DNA of 64,000 nucleotides from an uncultured Prevotella sp. Lineage in GTDB: Bacteria; Bacteroidota; Bacteroidia; Bacteroidales; Bacteroidaceae. The position numbers and the translations under genes were made by a program. Below, one piece after another: positions 55,435-64,000 of the stretch. The stretch spans positions 124,001 to 188,000 of the forward strand of contig CALUGW010000002.1 in assembly GCA_944320305.1 (NCBI GenBank), given 5' to 3'. Below the pieces are notes generated by a model that was not told the DNA's origin, did no database searches, and saw nothing but the letters and a program-made list of their open reading frames with translations. Numbering within the stretch: position 1 is the first letter of the stretch; the number at the start of each line of letters is the position of its first letter.

Positions 55435-56538
55435 ATGACACTTTATCCGAAACTGATACTCGACGCGCTGGCCACTGTGACTTATGCCGGCACGAAGAAG
55501 AACCTCGTGGAGAGCGAGATGGTGGCCGACAATATGCGCATCGACGGAATGTCGGTGAGCTTCTCGCTGATATTCCCGCGCGACACCGACCCGTTTCTCA
55601 AGTCAACGGTCAAGGCGGCCGAGGCGGCCATCCACTATCATGTGGGCAAAGACGTGCAGGTGAGCATCTCCACCGAATTCAAGTCGAAGCCCCGTCCCGA
55701 GCCGGGCAAGCTGCTGCCGCAGGTCAAGAACATCATTGCCGTGAGTTCGGGCAAGGGCGGCGTGGGCAAGAGCACCGTGGCGGCCAACCTGGCCATAGCC
55801 CTGGCGCGCCTCGGCTACAGGGTGGGACTGCTCGACGCCGACATCTTCGGGCCGTCGGTGCCCAAGATGTTCCGCGTGGAGGATGCCCGCCCCTATGCCG
55901 TCGAGAAGGACGGCCGCCAGCTCATCGAGCCTATAGAGAAGTACGGCGTGAGGCTGCTCAGCATCGGCTTCTTCGTCAATCCCGACACGGCCACGCTCTG
56001 GCGCGGCGGCATGGCGTCCAACGCGCTCAAGCAGCTCATCGCCGACGCCGACTGGGGCGAGCTTGACTACTTCATTCTCGACACGCCGCCGGGCACGAGC
56101 GACATCCACCTGACGCTGCTGCAGACGCTCGCCATCACCGGCGCCGTGATTGTGAGCACGCCGCAGAAGGTGGCCCTGGCCGACGCCCGCAAGGGAATCG
56201 ATATGTACAGAAACGACAAGGTGAACGTGCCGATACTCGGTCTGGTGGAGAACATGGCGTGGTTCACGCCCGCCGAGCTGCCCCAGAACAAGTACTACAT
56301 CTTCGGACGCGAGGGCTGCAAGGCTCTGGCCGCCGAGATGGACTTGCCGCTGCTGGCCCAGATACCGCTCGTGCAGAGCATCTGCGAGAGCGGCGACGCC
56401 GGCGAGCCTGCCGCCTGCAGCTCGGAGACGGCCACGGGGCTGGCCTTCGTAAACCTGGCCCAGGCCGTGGTCACCGTCACCAACCGCCGCAACCGGGAGC
56501 AGGCACCCACGCGCGTTGTCGAGGTTACGCGGCAGTGA
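55435..56538 (+). CDS. Mrp/NBP35-like P-loop ATPase
   Basis: A 367-residue iron-sulfur carrier ATPase. An N-terminal DUF59-like domain (about 1-90) is followed by the deviant Walker A motif SSGKGGVGKSTVAANLA at 104-120 and the DTPPGTSDIHLTL switch region. The CxxC found in the C-terminal part of many relatives is absent; ENMAWFTPAELP stands in that place. It probably delivers Fe-S clusters to target proteins. The start MTLYPKL at 55435 fits the family; an in-frame ATG at 55396 does not. A terminator follows. Confidence 0.93.
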   Translation: MTLYPKLILDALATVTYAGTKKNLVESEMVADNMRIDGMSVSFSLIFPRDTDPFLKSTVKAAEAAIHYHVGKDVQVSISTEFKSKPRPEPGKLLPQVKNIIAVSSGKGGVGKSTVAANLAIALARLGYRVGLLDADIFGPSVPKMFRVEDARPYAVEKDGRQLIEPIEKYGVRLLSIGFFVNPDTATLWRGGMASNALKQLIADADWGELDYFILDTPPGTSDIHLTLLQTLAITGAVIVSTPQKVALADARKGIDMYRNDKVNVPILGLVENMAWFTPAELPQNKYYIFGREGCKALAAEMDLPLLAQIPLVQSICESGDAGEPAACSSETATGLAFVNLAQAVVTVTNRRNREQAPTRVVEVTRQ

Positions 56539-56566
56539 GGCGCGGCCCGGCACCCTCGATTACGGA

Positions 56567-56609
56567 AAGCCCGGCGCTGTGGAACATTCTCCACTGCGCC
56601 GGGCTTTTT
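56567..56609 (+). terminator. Rho-independent terminator after the Mrp gene
   Basis: Stem AAGCCCGGCGC / GCGCCGGGCTT, followed by a T-run. Confidence 0.88.
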
Positions 56610-56741
56610 GTGCTGCGGAATCCGGGCGTGAGCCCCTTGACCGCCGGAAGTGACAACGGAACGGGCTTCTTGTCTTTCAGACCATGGTTTCCGGGTGAAT
56701 GTGTTGATTAATTCCTGAAGCCATATCCCGCCACACGGATG

Positions 56742-57569
56742 TCAATTGGCATGCTCCTGCTTGATGACGCGCAGCGCCTTGATGGCGGCGGGAAAACCGA
56801 TGTAGGGCAGGCACTGGATGACGGCGGCGGTCAGCGTTTCGGGCGTGTTGCCCGCGCTGATGTTGCCGTGATAGTGCGAGTGGAGCTGGCTCTCGGCTTC
56901 CAGGGTGGCCAGCACGCAGTAGGCCAACAGCTCGCGTGTCTGCAAGTCGAGCGCGCCACGGCTCTGTATCTCACCGAACAAGTAGTCCGTGAGGAACCGC
57001 TCCACGTCCTTGCCCATGCCGCCGGGCACTCCGTCCATCACCGAGGCTATGCCGCCGGGATAGAGCTTGTCCTGAATGGCCTTGCCCGTCTCGTGGCGTG
57101 TCTCCTCCGTCACCGTGCCTTGCTTCCCCAAAGGCAGGCCGACGCCACGCTCCTTGAGCACCTCGTTCACCGTGGCCACGGCATTCAGCATCCTGGGGAA
57201 GCCAATGAACGGGGCGGTGAGATACATCACCTCGCGCAGCTCCTCGGGCGCGACGCCCACATTGAGCGCCGCCCCCGCGTGGGCTTTCAGCTGCGGGAGC
57301 GTCTGCATCGTGGCGAGGGTGACGCAGGTGATCATCTCGCGCTGTCTCAAACTCAGGCTGCCCGTCTGGAACACCTCGCCGAAGATGAACTTCTGGAGGA
57401 TGTCCATCATTTCCGGGTCCGTGCCCTGCCCGGTAAGTGCCTCACCGCCGAACAGGGTGCGGTAATTCTGCTTGCATGCTTCGATTCTGTCCATATTGTC
57501 TGTTGTTTGTGCCGTCGCCGGCAGGCTGCCTGCCAGCACGATGGCGACTGTTGCTATTATATTTTTCAT
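56742..57569 (-). CDS. Exported carboxymuconolactone decarboxylase family protein
   Basis: A 275-residue protein with two CMD domains (about 55-140 and 180-270) behind a clear signal peptide (residues 1-20, VAIVLAGSLPATAQ). Signatures are SLSLRQREMITCVTLATMQ with HAGAALNVG, and ALDLQTRELLAYCVLATLE with HYHGNISAG. There is no CxxC pair of the AhpD type. An exported CMD protein is unusual; redox or ring-cleaving activity is only inferred. It lies 147 bp after an exported cupin on the same strand. Confidence 0.88.
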   Translation of the reverse strand: MKNIIATVAIVLAGSLPATAQTTDNMDRIEACKQNYRTLFGGEALTGQGTDPEMMDILQKFIFGEVFQTGSLSLRQREMITCVTLATMQTLPQLKAHAGAALNVGVAPEELREVMYLTAPFIGFPRMLNAVATVNEVLKERGVGLPLGKQGTVTEETRHETGKAIQDKLYPGGIASVMDGVPGGMGKDVERFLTDYLFGEIQSRGALDLQTRELLAYCVLATLEAESQLHSHYHGNISAGNTPETLTAAVIQCLPYIGFPAAIKALRVIKQEHAN

Positions 57570-57716
57570 TTTCTTTTTTTTGATATAGAGTTGCCGCATC
57601 AATAAAGCACACTGCACATGCCCGACAATGAGCACGACATCCTCGCCCATCTGATGCGTCTGATCCGACACATCCGCATATTCGGAAGGCTCATCGTCCG
57701 GACAATGCGAGCGGCC

Positions 57717-58232
57717 TCATTTCCCCAATCGGTCATATTCTTCATCAGTCACGGACTCCAGCCATTCGTTGGACGTGTTTTCTCCGGGCACCTCGAAGGC
57801 GAGATGCGCAAACCAGCTGTCTGCCGCCGCCCCATGCCAGTGCTTCACGTTCGCCGGGATGTGGACGACATCGCCCGGGAGCATCCGCACGGCAGGCCTG
57901 CCCTCTTCCTGATACCAGCCCCTGCCCGCCACGCATACCAGCATCTGCCCGCCTCCTTTGGTGGCGTGGTGAATGTGCCAGTTGTTGCGGCAACGCGGCT
58001 CGAAAGTGACATTGCTGAACGGTATCTGCTCCTTGGATATCGGAGCCAGATAGCTGTTGCCGATGAAATACTTGGCGTAAGCGGTGTTAGGCTCGCCGAT
58101 GGGGAAAATCATTTCCCGCTGGAAAGCGGCCTTTCCGTCCGCTTCCGCCGTCTGTGTAATCTTTTCCTGTGCCATAATTCCTTGAATGTCAGTCATTGTT
58201 GCCATCAATAATAAAAACAGAATCTTTTTCAT
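57717..58232 (-). CDS. Exported cupin domain protein
   Basis: A 171-residue protein with a signal peptide (about residues 1-21) and one cupin barrel. Metal ligands are in WHIHHATKGGGQMLVCVAGRG (split as WHIHHATKGGGQ) and in HIPANVKHWHGA. CMD and cupin proteins are frequent neighbours and may act on the same small molecule; both being exported suggests periplasmic work. A -7 box lies far upstream at 58447, leaving a leader that contains a repeat. Confidence 0.88.
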   Translation of the reverse strand: MKKILFLLLMATMTDIQGIMAQEKITQTAEADGKAAFQREMIFPIGEPNTAYAKYFIGNSYLAPISKEQIPFSNVTFEPRCRNNWHIHHATKGGGQMLVCVAGRGWYQEEGRPAVRMLPGDVVHIPANVKHWHGAAADSWFAHLAFEVPGENTSNEWLESVTDEEYDRLGK

Positions 58233-58329
58233 GTGTCGAGTATGTTATTTTGTAAAATTGCCGGTTCCGCTGGCATATGACTGGGTCCGCCGTGCCGCAC
58301 GACAGCCGCCCGAACAGGAAGCGATGCGG

Positions 58330-58416
58330 TGGGCATTCCGCGCCCCGACGCGGAATGACGGTATGCGAGGCACGCCTCTCATGTAGCACACGACTTGTCA
58401 ACTTGCGGATATTCAT
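58330..58416 (+). repeat. Family C repeat copy
   Basis: GGCATTCCGCGCCCCGACGC, CGGAATGACGGTATGCGAG and CAACTTGCGGATATTCAT match the right half of the foldback at 29068-29295. Confidence 0.75.
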
Positions 58417-58446
58417 TTCTTTTCTTAGCAGACTTCTTTCACTTTG

Positions 58447-58454
58447 CAAAGATA
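58447..58454 (-). promoter_or_regulatory. -7 box that may serve the cupin/CMD operon
   Basis: TATCTTTG on the minus strand, 215 bp before the cupin start; the leader would include the family C repeat. Confidence 0.4.
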
Positions 58455-58529
58455 CAGCGATTCAAGGCAATGCCGGATAGACATATCCTCTGCGTTTGTA
58501 ACAATTTTACTGAAATCCATGTCCGCGCC

Positions 58530-58614
58530 GGAATGCCCCCGCATCGCAGCGCGGGGTGGCGTGCGAGACACGCCCTGCTGGCATTGGAACATTTGGCAAC
58601 TTGCGGATATTCAT
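58530..58614 (+). repeat. Family C repeat copy
   Basis: CCCCGCATCGCAGCGCGGGG, GTGCGAGACACGCCC and TTTGGCAACTTGCGGATATT match the same family as the copy at 58330. Confidence 0.75.
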
Positions 58615-58652
58615 CTTTCTTGTTCTTATTCTGGCTCCAGCACGCCCGGAAA

Positions 58653-59041
58653 TTAACACTTCAAAAAGTGGTGAAATAGAAAAGCGCAGGCCGCTTTTGC
58701 CCCGGTTTTTGGCCAAAAACAGCGCCCGATTCTGCAATATGGCCCATATCGCAAGGCGAAAAGGGCCTTTTCGCAAAGCAATATAGGCCATATCAGAAGG
58801 TGAAACGCCCCCTTTTGCAGGGCAAAAAAGGCCGTTTTCTGGCTGAAAACAGCCATTCCGGGGGCTGAAAAAGTTGCACACCCGGACTAATATGGCCAAT
58901 AAGTCTAAGTAGGCCAATCAGTTACGGTCGCACACTCAGGACCGGCGTATTTCCGGCAAAAGCGTTTTCATTTTCAAATACGCGGAAATTCAGCCTCAAA
59001 CCGATGTCTGTTTTTAACCATTGCAAAATATTCCTAACATC
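58653..59041 (+). repeat. 388 bp intergenic element, full copy 3
   Basis: Same block order as copies 1 and 2: TTAACAC, GAAATAGAA, GCAATATGGCCCATATCGCA and GCAATATAGGCCATATCAG units, CCGGGGGCTG, TTGCACACC, a shortened AATAAGTC region, GTTACGGTCGCACAC, CAAATACGCGGAAATT and an AT-rich end. Together with two family C copies it fills the 962 bp gap before the acyltransferase. Confidence 0.85.
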
Positions 59042-59194
59042 GCATGACGGCATTATGACTTCTCCAGACCGCCGCCGGCACTGCGGCAGACAAAAGTTTC
59101 CCGCCTGCGGGTTAAACCTTTATGCAAAAAGAAAGTCATACTGACAAAATCGCAAAACAACAAACAGCAAACACCAGAACGCGCATACAAAAAC

Positions 59195-60349
59195 ATGGAT
59201 AACCACGCAACAAGCACCATCCCACAGCAAGAAACACTCCTACAAGAGACTATCAGCTTTCTCAGATTCCCGCTCATTGTGGCCGTCGTGCTCATACACT
59301 GCAATTTCGGGGGCGTATCTGTCGGCGGCACAAGCATCGCCTCACCCGACAGCCACCCGGCATACACATTCATCAGAGCCTTGTTTGTTGAGGGGATAGC
59401 GGCAATGGCAGTGCCTGTGTTCTTCTTTATATCCGGCTTTCTGTTCTTCTACAAAACGGATTTTTCGCCCAATGCCTACAGGCACAAGCTGGCCCGGCGG
59501 TGCCGCTCGCTGCTCATACCTTATATATTCTGGAACATTGTTGTGATAATCCTTATCCTCCTGTCACAAACATTCATGAGCGGCATGACATCGGGCAACC
59601 AGAAACTGTTCGCCGACTACACGGCGGCTGACTGGCTGAACTGCTTCTGGTACTACGGCAACGACGTCAAGCCAATATGCTACCAGTTCTGGTTTCTGCG
59701 CAATCTGATTGTACTTGTGGTGTTCACACCGGTGGTATATTTCATCGTAAGGCGGTTCGGGGCAGCGTTCATCATTCTGTATGGCGTGGTGTGGATTGCC
59801 GACCTGTTGCCCGTGGCTGGCACCAGCGTGCTCGACCCCTGCGGCATCATCTTCTTCTGCTGGGGCGCGTGGTACAGCGCAAACGGCAAGAACTTTCTGG
59901 CGGAAATGGGGCGCGTGCCGCTGAGATTAGCCGCTGCTGCCTATATACTGCTGCTGGCCGCCCATATGTGTCTCAACACGCTCGATATGCAGAAGGCCGA
60001 CACCGCCGTGGTACGCGCCTCTGTATTCATCGGACTTGTGGCGGTTGTACTTTCTGCGGCGACACAGCTGAAAAGCGGAAGATGGCGTGCCAACCGCTTC
60101 CTCGGCTCAAGCACATTCTTCATCTACGCCTACCACGGAGCAGCGGCCACGCTGGCTTTGAAACTGTTCCCACGCATATTCCCCACTACCGACGCGGCCA
60201 TAACGGCGGGAATGTTCGCGCTCTGCGCGTTTCTGACAGCGCTCGGACTCGCGCTTTACAAGCTGCTGGACAGCCTCGCGCCCACCTTCACCAGCTTTAT
60301 ATGCGGCGGCCGCAAGGCCGCGAAAGCGCGGCAAAGCCCGAAAGCCTGA
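59195..60349 (+). CDS. Membrane acyltransferase (acyltransferase 3 family)
   Basis: A 384-residue protein with about 10 membrane segments. Motifs are LIVAVVLIHCNFGG (the family RxxAxxxVxxxH-like catalytic histidine near residue 32), AVPVFFFISGFLFF and FWFLRNLIVLVV. It would transfer an acetyl or other acyl group onto a glycan at the membrane. It has no polysaccharide neighbours here. The basic tail CGGRKAAKARQSPKA is cytoplasmic by prediction. Confidence 0.88.
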   Translation: MDNHATSTIPQQETLLQETISFLRFPLIVAVVLIHCNFGGVSVGGTSIASPDSHPAYTFIRALFVEGIAAMAVPVFFFISGFLFFYKTDFSPNAYRHKLARRCRSLLIPYIFWNIVVIILILLSQTFMSGMTSGNQKLFADYTAADWLNCFWYYGNDVKPICYQFWFLRNLIVLVVFTPVVYFIVRRFGAAFIILYGVVWIADLLPVAGTSVLDPCGIIFFCWGAWYSANGKNFLAEMGRVPLRLAAAAYILLLAAHMCLNTLDMQKADTAVVRASVFIGLVAVVLSAATQLKSGRWRANRFLGSSTFFIYAYHGAAATLALKLFPRIFPTTDAAITAGMFALCAFLTALGLALYKLLDSLAPTFTSFICGGRKAAKARQSPKA

Positions 60350-60449
60350 CTATTTTGCGCCGGAGGGTTAAACCTTTCCGTCCGGCAGACGTCATAGCAA
60401 ACGGTAACAGACGTTACGCAAACCGACATACCAATAACAACAAACAGAA

Positions 60450-62522
60450 ATGAAACACATTCTTATGACCGCCATCGCGGCAGCCCTGTGCGCAGCCGCT
60501 CCGGCGCAGCCGCGCTACGACATGGACAACATGCAGCGCGAGCGGCTCGACCGCGGCGTGGTGGCAATCAGGCAGGACGCCGGCCACGTGGTGGTGAGCT
60601 GGCGCACACTGCTCAGCGACAAGAAGGGCGAGCCCTTCGACATCTACCGCAACGGAGTGAAACTGAACGCCGAACCGCTAACGCAGGGCGGCACCTTCTT
60701 CATCGACGACAAGCCGCTCGGCACCGACGCCACCTACGAGATACGCGGCGGAGGCCGCGACGGCAAATTCACGCTGGCGACCGACGCCCCCGAGGGCTAC
60801 CTGCCCATCAGGCTGCAGCGGCCCGAGGGCGGCGAGACGCCCGACGGAAGCGAGTACACCTACACGCCGAACGACGCCAGCGTGGGCGACGTGGACGGCG
60901 ACGGGCAGTACGAGATTATACTGAAGTGGAGCCCATCGAACGAGCGCGACAACTCCCACAGCGGCTTCACCGGCAACACGCTCTTCGACTGCTACCGCCT
61001 CGACGGCACCCGCCTGTGGCGCATCGACATGGGGCCCAACATCAGGAGCGGGGCGCACTACGTGCCGTTCATCGTCTACGACTTTGACGGCGACGGCCGC
61101 GCCGAACTGATGGTGAAGACCGCCGACGGCACCATCGACGGCAAGGGCAAGCCCGTGGGCGACCCCGCCGCCGACTGGCGCGAGGGCGTGAAGGACGCCA
61201 TGGCCAACCGCGAGCGCTACCGCGAGGAGGCGCGCCGCGAGCGGGCCGAGATGGACAGCATACGCAAGAAGATAGACCAGATGCGCAGCGAGGGCCGCGC
61301 GCCGAGCCGCGACGAGATGAGAAAGATGTGGCGGAAGATGCGCCGGCGGCGCCCCGGCGGCGGTTATCTGGCCGGACGGATACTGAAAGGCCCTGAATAC
61401 ATCACCGTGTTCAACGGGCTGACGGGCGAGGCCATGGCCACAGAGCCTTACATACCCGAGCGCGGCGACGTGCAGGCATGGGGCGACGGCCACGGCAACC
61501 GCTCCGAGCGCTATCTGGCCGCGCTGGGATACTTCGACGGCAAGCGCGCCTCGGCGGTGTTCTGCCGCGGATACTACACGCGCACCGTCCTGGCCGCATG
61601 GGACTGGGACGGCCGGAAACTGACCAACCGCTGGACCTTCGACACCAACGACGAACGCTGGCGCGACTACGCCGGACAGGGCAACCACAACCTGCGCGTG
61701 GGCGATGTGGACGGCGACGGGTGCGACGAGATAATATACGGCTCGATGGCCGTTGACAACGACGGCACCGGACTCTACAACACACGCATGGGCCACGGCG
61801 ACGCGCTGCACATGACCGTGTTCGACCCCACGGGCGACAAGCTCCAGGTGTGGGCCTGCCACGAGAACCGCCGCGACGGCTCCACGCTGCGCGACGCCGC
61901 CACCGGCAAGGTGATATTCCAGATAAAGAGCAACACCGACGTGGGCCGCTGCATGGCTGCCGACATCGACCCCACCAACCCCGGACTGGAAATGTGGAGC
62001 AGCGACAGCCACGGCATACGCAACATAAAGGGCGAGCTGGTGTCGCCAAAGCCCACCAAGGAGGAGAGCGAGACCGACAGGAAAATGGCCGGCCAGGACG
62101 ACACGGCCCTCTTCATGCGCGGCATGAGGCTGCCCACGAACTTCGCTGTGTGGTGGGACGGCGACCTGCTGCGCGAGATGCTCGACCACAACCGCGTGAC
62201 CAAGTACGACTGGACCACCGGCCGCACAACCCTCCTGAAGGAGTTTGAGGGCTGCCAGTTCAACAACGGCACGAAGTCGAACCCCTGCCTGAGCGCCGAC
62301 ATACTGGGCGACTGGCGCGAGGAGGTGCTCGTGCGCACCGCAGACAACACCGAGCTGCGCCTCTACGTAAGCCCCCTGCCCACCGACTACCGCATCAACT
62401 GCCTGATGGAGGACATCCCTTACCGCCTCAGCGTGGCCACGGAGAACGTGGGCTACAACCAGCCGCCGGAGACAGGCTTCTATCTCGGCCCCGACAAGAC
62501 GGCGCACGAGTTCCTGAAATAA
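60450..62522 (+). CDS. Rhamnogalacturonan lyase, polysaccharide lyase family 11
   Basis: A 690-residue exported enzyme that cleaves the rhamnogalacturonan I backbone of pectin. A signal peptide covers about residues 1-19. The beta-propeller shows repeated Ca-binding DVDGDGQYEIILKW, DFDGDGRAELMVKT and DVDGDGCDEIIYG segments, the PL11 hallmark. Residues about 248-305 are a strongly charged, coiled-coil-like insertion (RERYREEARRERAEMDS, KMWRKMRRRRPGG) not expected in the family. No SusC/SusD genes are beside it, so it is not in a typical complete utilisation locus. Confidence 0.92.
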   Translation: MKHILMTAIAAALCAAAPAQPRYDMDNMQRERLDRGVVAIRQDAGHVVVSWRTLLSDKKGEPFDIYRNGVKLNAEPLTQGGTFFIDDKPLGTDATYEIRGGGRDGKFTLATDAPEGYLPIRLQRPEGGETPDGSEYTYTPNDASVGDVDGDGQYEIILKWSPSNERDNSHSGFTGNTLFDCYRLDGTRLWRIDMGPNIRSGAHYVPFIVYDFDGDGRAELMVKTADGTIDGKGKPVGDPAADWREGVKDAMANRERYREEARRERAEMDSIRKKIDQMRSEGRAPSRDEMRKMWRKMRRRRPGGGYLAGRILKGPEYITVFNGLTGEAMATEPYIPERGDVQAWGDGHGNRSERYLAALGYFDGKRASAVFCRGYYTRTVLAAWDWDGRKLTNRWTFDTNDERWRDYAGQGNHNLRVGDVDGDGCDEIIYGSMAVDNDGTGLYNTRMGHGDALHMTVFDPTGDKLQVWACHENRRDGSTLRDAATGKVIFQIKSNTDVGRCMAADIDPTNPGLEMWSSDSHGIRNIKGELVSPKPTKEESETDRKMAGQDDTALFMRGMRLPTNFAVWWDGDLLREMLDHNRVTKYDWTTGRTTLLKEFEGCQFNNGTKSNPCLSADILGDWREEVLVRTADNTELRLYVSPLPTDYRINCLMEDIPYRLSVATENVGYNQPPETGFYLGPDKTAHEFLK

Positions 62523-62565
62523 GCCGAACAAAAGAACCGTTCAACAACAAAACCACAACATAAAA

Positions 62566-62621
62566 AGGCGGCAATCCAAACTTCAGCGTAAGACATCGCA
62601 AAGCATTGGACTGCCGCCTTT
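62566..62621. terminator. Hairpin after the lyase gene
   Basis: AAAGGCGGCA-TCCAA pairs with TTGGA-TGCCGCCTTT around a 26-base loop. The T-run is short on the plus strand and longer on the minus strand. Between it and the next gene (322 bp gap) lies only a promoter. Confidence 0.6.
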
Positions 62622-62713
62622 GCCGTTTTCAACGGCACTTCTCCATCGCTTTGTCTTTGCAATTATTTCTACAAAAAACGCTTCCATAATCTAATTCTAC
62701 TGAAAAAAAGCAT

Positions 62714-62721
62714 TATCTTTG
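62714..62721 (+). promoter_or_regulatory. -7 box for the last gene
   Basis: TATCTTTG, 123 bp before the start at 62845. Confidence 0.55.
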
Positions 62722-62844
62722 CATATGCCTGACAACGCCGGAAAAGACATTGCGTCATAAATGCGGCACCCGGTTTCCATCTGAAAGAACATAATAAATA
62801 TAGAACACAGACCACCAGACAATTTTTAATAAAAACAACATATC

Positions 62845-64000
62845 ATGCGAAAAAACTTGTTTGCCCCAATAGTGCTATCCATTCTGGGGCTATTCTTTGC
62901 ACACACCGCAAAGGGCGACAGCCAGAACAATAAAGAAACGAAGCTTGACAAAAAAGAGCTTAAAGAAAAGTACGGGCTGAGTTCTGTAAAAAAACAATAT
63001 GGAGACAACGGCTTTTGGTACTACCTCGTCTCTAAAAATGAAGACGGCCAAAAGCTGTACGGTGTAATAGACCAAAACGACAGCCTTATTATAGGCTGCC
63101 ACTACGAGGACATTGTCTACATCAGCGGCATCCCTGAAAAAGGGTACTATTCTTACCCGATAACATCCATGGCTGGCGGAACAGATATGTTCAGAATATA
63201 CAACAACGCCATGCCGCATCATTTTATATTAGACAAAGCACAAAGTGACGATGCCATAATATGCTCATGCGACGGCAAAGCGATAAACACCATACGAGGT
63301 GAGGTCAAATACTTAGGCAGCTGGCTAATCATAAACCCCAAAAGCATTTACACAAGAAACCTTGACGGCTTCTTGAGACTGATGCTCATCAACAATGAGT
63401 CAAAAGACATGGGACTGATGACTTGGGACGGAAAGGAGATATTCAAAAACGAGAACTTCCTTATATACATAACATCAAAATTGCCAAACACATACAACAA
63501 CGTCTACGCATTCAACAACGCCAACCGCGCGGGCGGCGTGTTTCTGGAAGATCTGGGCACGCTCGTACCGACCGAATATGCCGAAATGCGCACAATCTAC
63601 AATGGCAAGAAGTTTGAAGTCAAGCTGAGTCCGACCGACAAGTTCCACGTCTACAACAAAGAAAACACAGAAAAGTTCATCCCGAAAAATCCCGGAGAAC
63701 AATTCTACTTAGACCACAAATACGATGAGTGCATCAAATACTATGCGGACGCCGGAGTTAATGACCCCGACTCAAAAATGTATTCAGCGGCAGCACTGTA
63801 TGCCATAGCAAACTTAAAGGTAATAGCTCTGAAGAACCACTTGGAGGCTCCATCGGCCAACAAGCTGAAAGACTACGACTACAAAGAGACAAAAACCATT
63901 CTTGACAACGCGAAAACAATACTGCAAACAGCCATATCGCAAGATTCCGCAAGAGCTGGAATGTACAATGAACTAATAAGCAACTGCGACAAGAAAACAG
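62845..64000 (+). CDS. Unrecognised exported protein (C-terminus cut by window edge)
   Basis: About 385 residues are visible, open to the right edge. A signal peptide spans about residues 1-24 (IVLSILGLFFAHTAKG). Residues about 25-260 contain beta-rich segments such as LYGVIDQNDSLIIGCHYEDI that recall WG-type repeats. From about 280 the sequence becomes helical and repeat-like (YDECIKYYADAGVNDPDSK, AALYAIANLK), suggesting TPR or Sel1-like helices. Base composition is more AT-rich than its neighbours. I cannot assign a function. Confidence 0.75.
   Translation, partial: MRKNLFAPIVLSILGLFFAHTAKGDSQNNKETKLDKKELKEKYGLSSVKKQYGDNGFWYYLVSKNEDGQKLYGVIDQNDSLIIGCHYEDIVYISGIPEKGYYSYPITSMAGGTDMFRIYNNAMPHHFILDKAQSDDAIICSCDGKAINTIRGEVKYLGSWLIINPKSIYTRNLDGFLRLMLINNESKDMGLMTWDGKEIFKNENFLIYITSKLPNTYNNVYAFNNANRAGGVFLEDLGTLVPTEYAEMRTIYNGKKFEVKLSPTDKFHVYNKENTEKFIPKNPGEQFYLDHKYDECIKYYADAGVNDPDSKMYSAAALYAIANLKVIALKNHLEAPSANKLKDYDYKETKTILDNAKTILQTAISQDSARAGMYNELISNCDKKT

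Overview
The window looks like chromosomal DNA from a GC-rich member of the Bacteroidales, most likely Prevotellaceae. The signs are promoters of the Bacteroidetes TAnnTTTG type (often directly before genes), little reliance on Shine-Dalgarno sites, Bacteroidales-restricted families (DUF4827, DUF4954, small membrane proteins), a tail resembling a type IX secretion sorting domain on a protease, an IS982 element, and intergenic spacers packed with dispersed foldback repeats. No rRNA, prophage or CRISPR array was seen. Genus cannot be fixed by eye.

Layout: 1-853 is the start of an Rpn/YhgA-like PD-(D/E)XK protein running off the left edge. 1408-3313 has a MATE exporter and a divergent peroxiredoxin. 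3405-10123 is a thiamine regulon on the minus strand, led by a TPP riboswitch (thiG, thiS, thiH, thiD, thiE, thiC and a ThiE/TenI paralogue; no thiF is in the window). 10282-14761 is an accessory patch: a DUF4160/DUF2442 pair, a WYL regulator split by an IS982 element, an unrecognised gene overlapping a PD-(D/E)XK-like protein, and a metallophosphoesterase. 15003-16966 is a two-component system. 17571-28257 is a surface polysaccharide locus (flippase, Wzz-like, EpsG-like polymerase, five glycosyltransferases, two hexapeptide acyltransferases). 28432-35126 has a PepSY-like exported protein, a YitT transporter, tRNA-Val, ClpB and an HI0933-type flavoprotein. 35129-47796 is mostly minus-strand housekeeping: CNNM/CorC protein, M6 protease, fumarase, flavodoxin-like reductase, GlmM, DUF4827 lipoprotein, DHH phosphoesterase, nucleotidyltransferase, FabG, two tiny membrane proteins, TetR regulator. 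48439-56538 has initiator tRNA, HflX, DUF4954, an M16 peptidase and an Mrp ATPase. 56742-58232 is an exported CMD/cupin pair. 59195-64000 has an acyltransferase, a PL11 rhamnogalacturonan lyase and an unrecognised exported protein running off the right edge.

The most unusual content lies between genes. A roughly 388 bp element occurs in three full copies (1003-1389, 16979-17367, 58653-59041) and at least four short copies, all built around GGCC-centred palindromic units. Three further families form large foldbacks: one in thi spacers and after hflX, one downstream of glmM, and one inside a 459 bp segment whose ends nearly match the inverted repeats of the resident IS982 element, which suggests a non-autonomous passenger. 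The IS982 copy is flanked by an exact 6 bp duplication, and removing it in silico restores a 311-residue WYL regulator. Product names rest on sequence recognition by eye; no database search was run.
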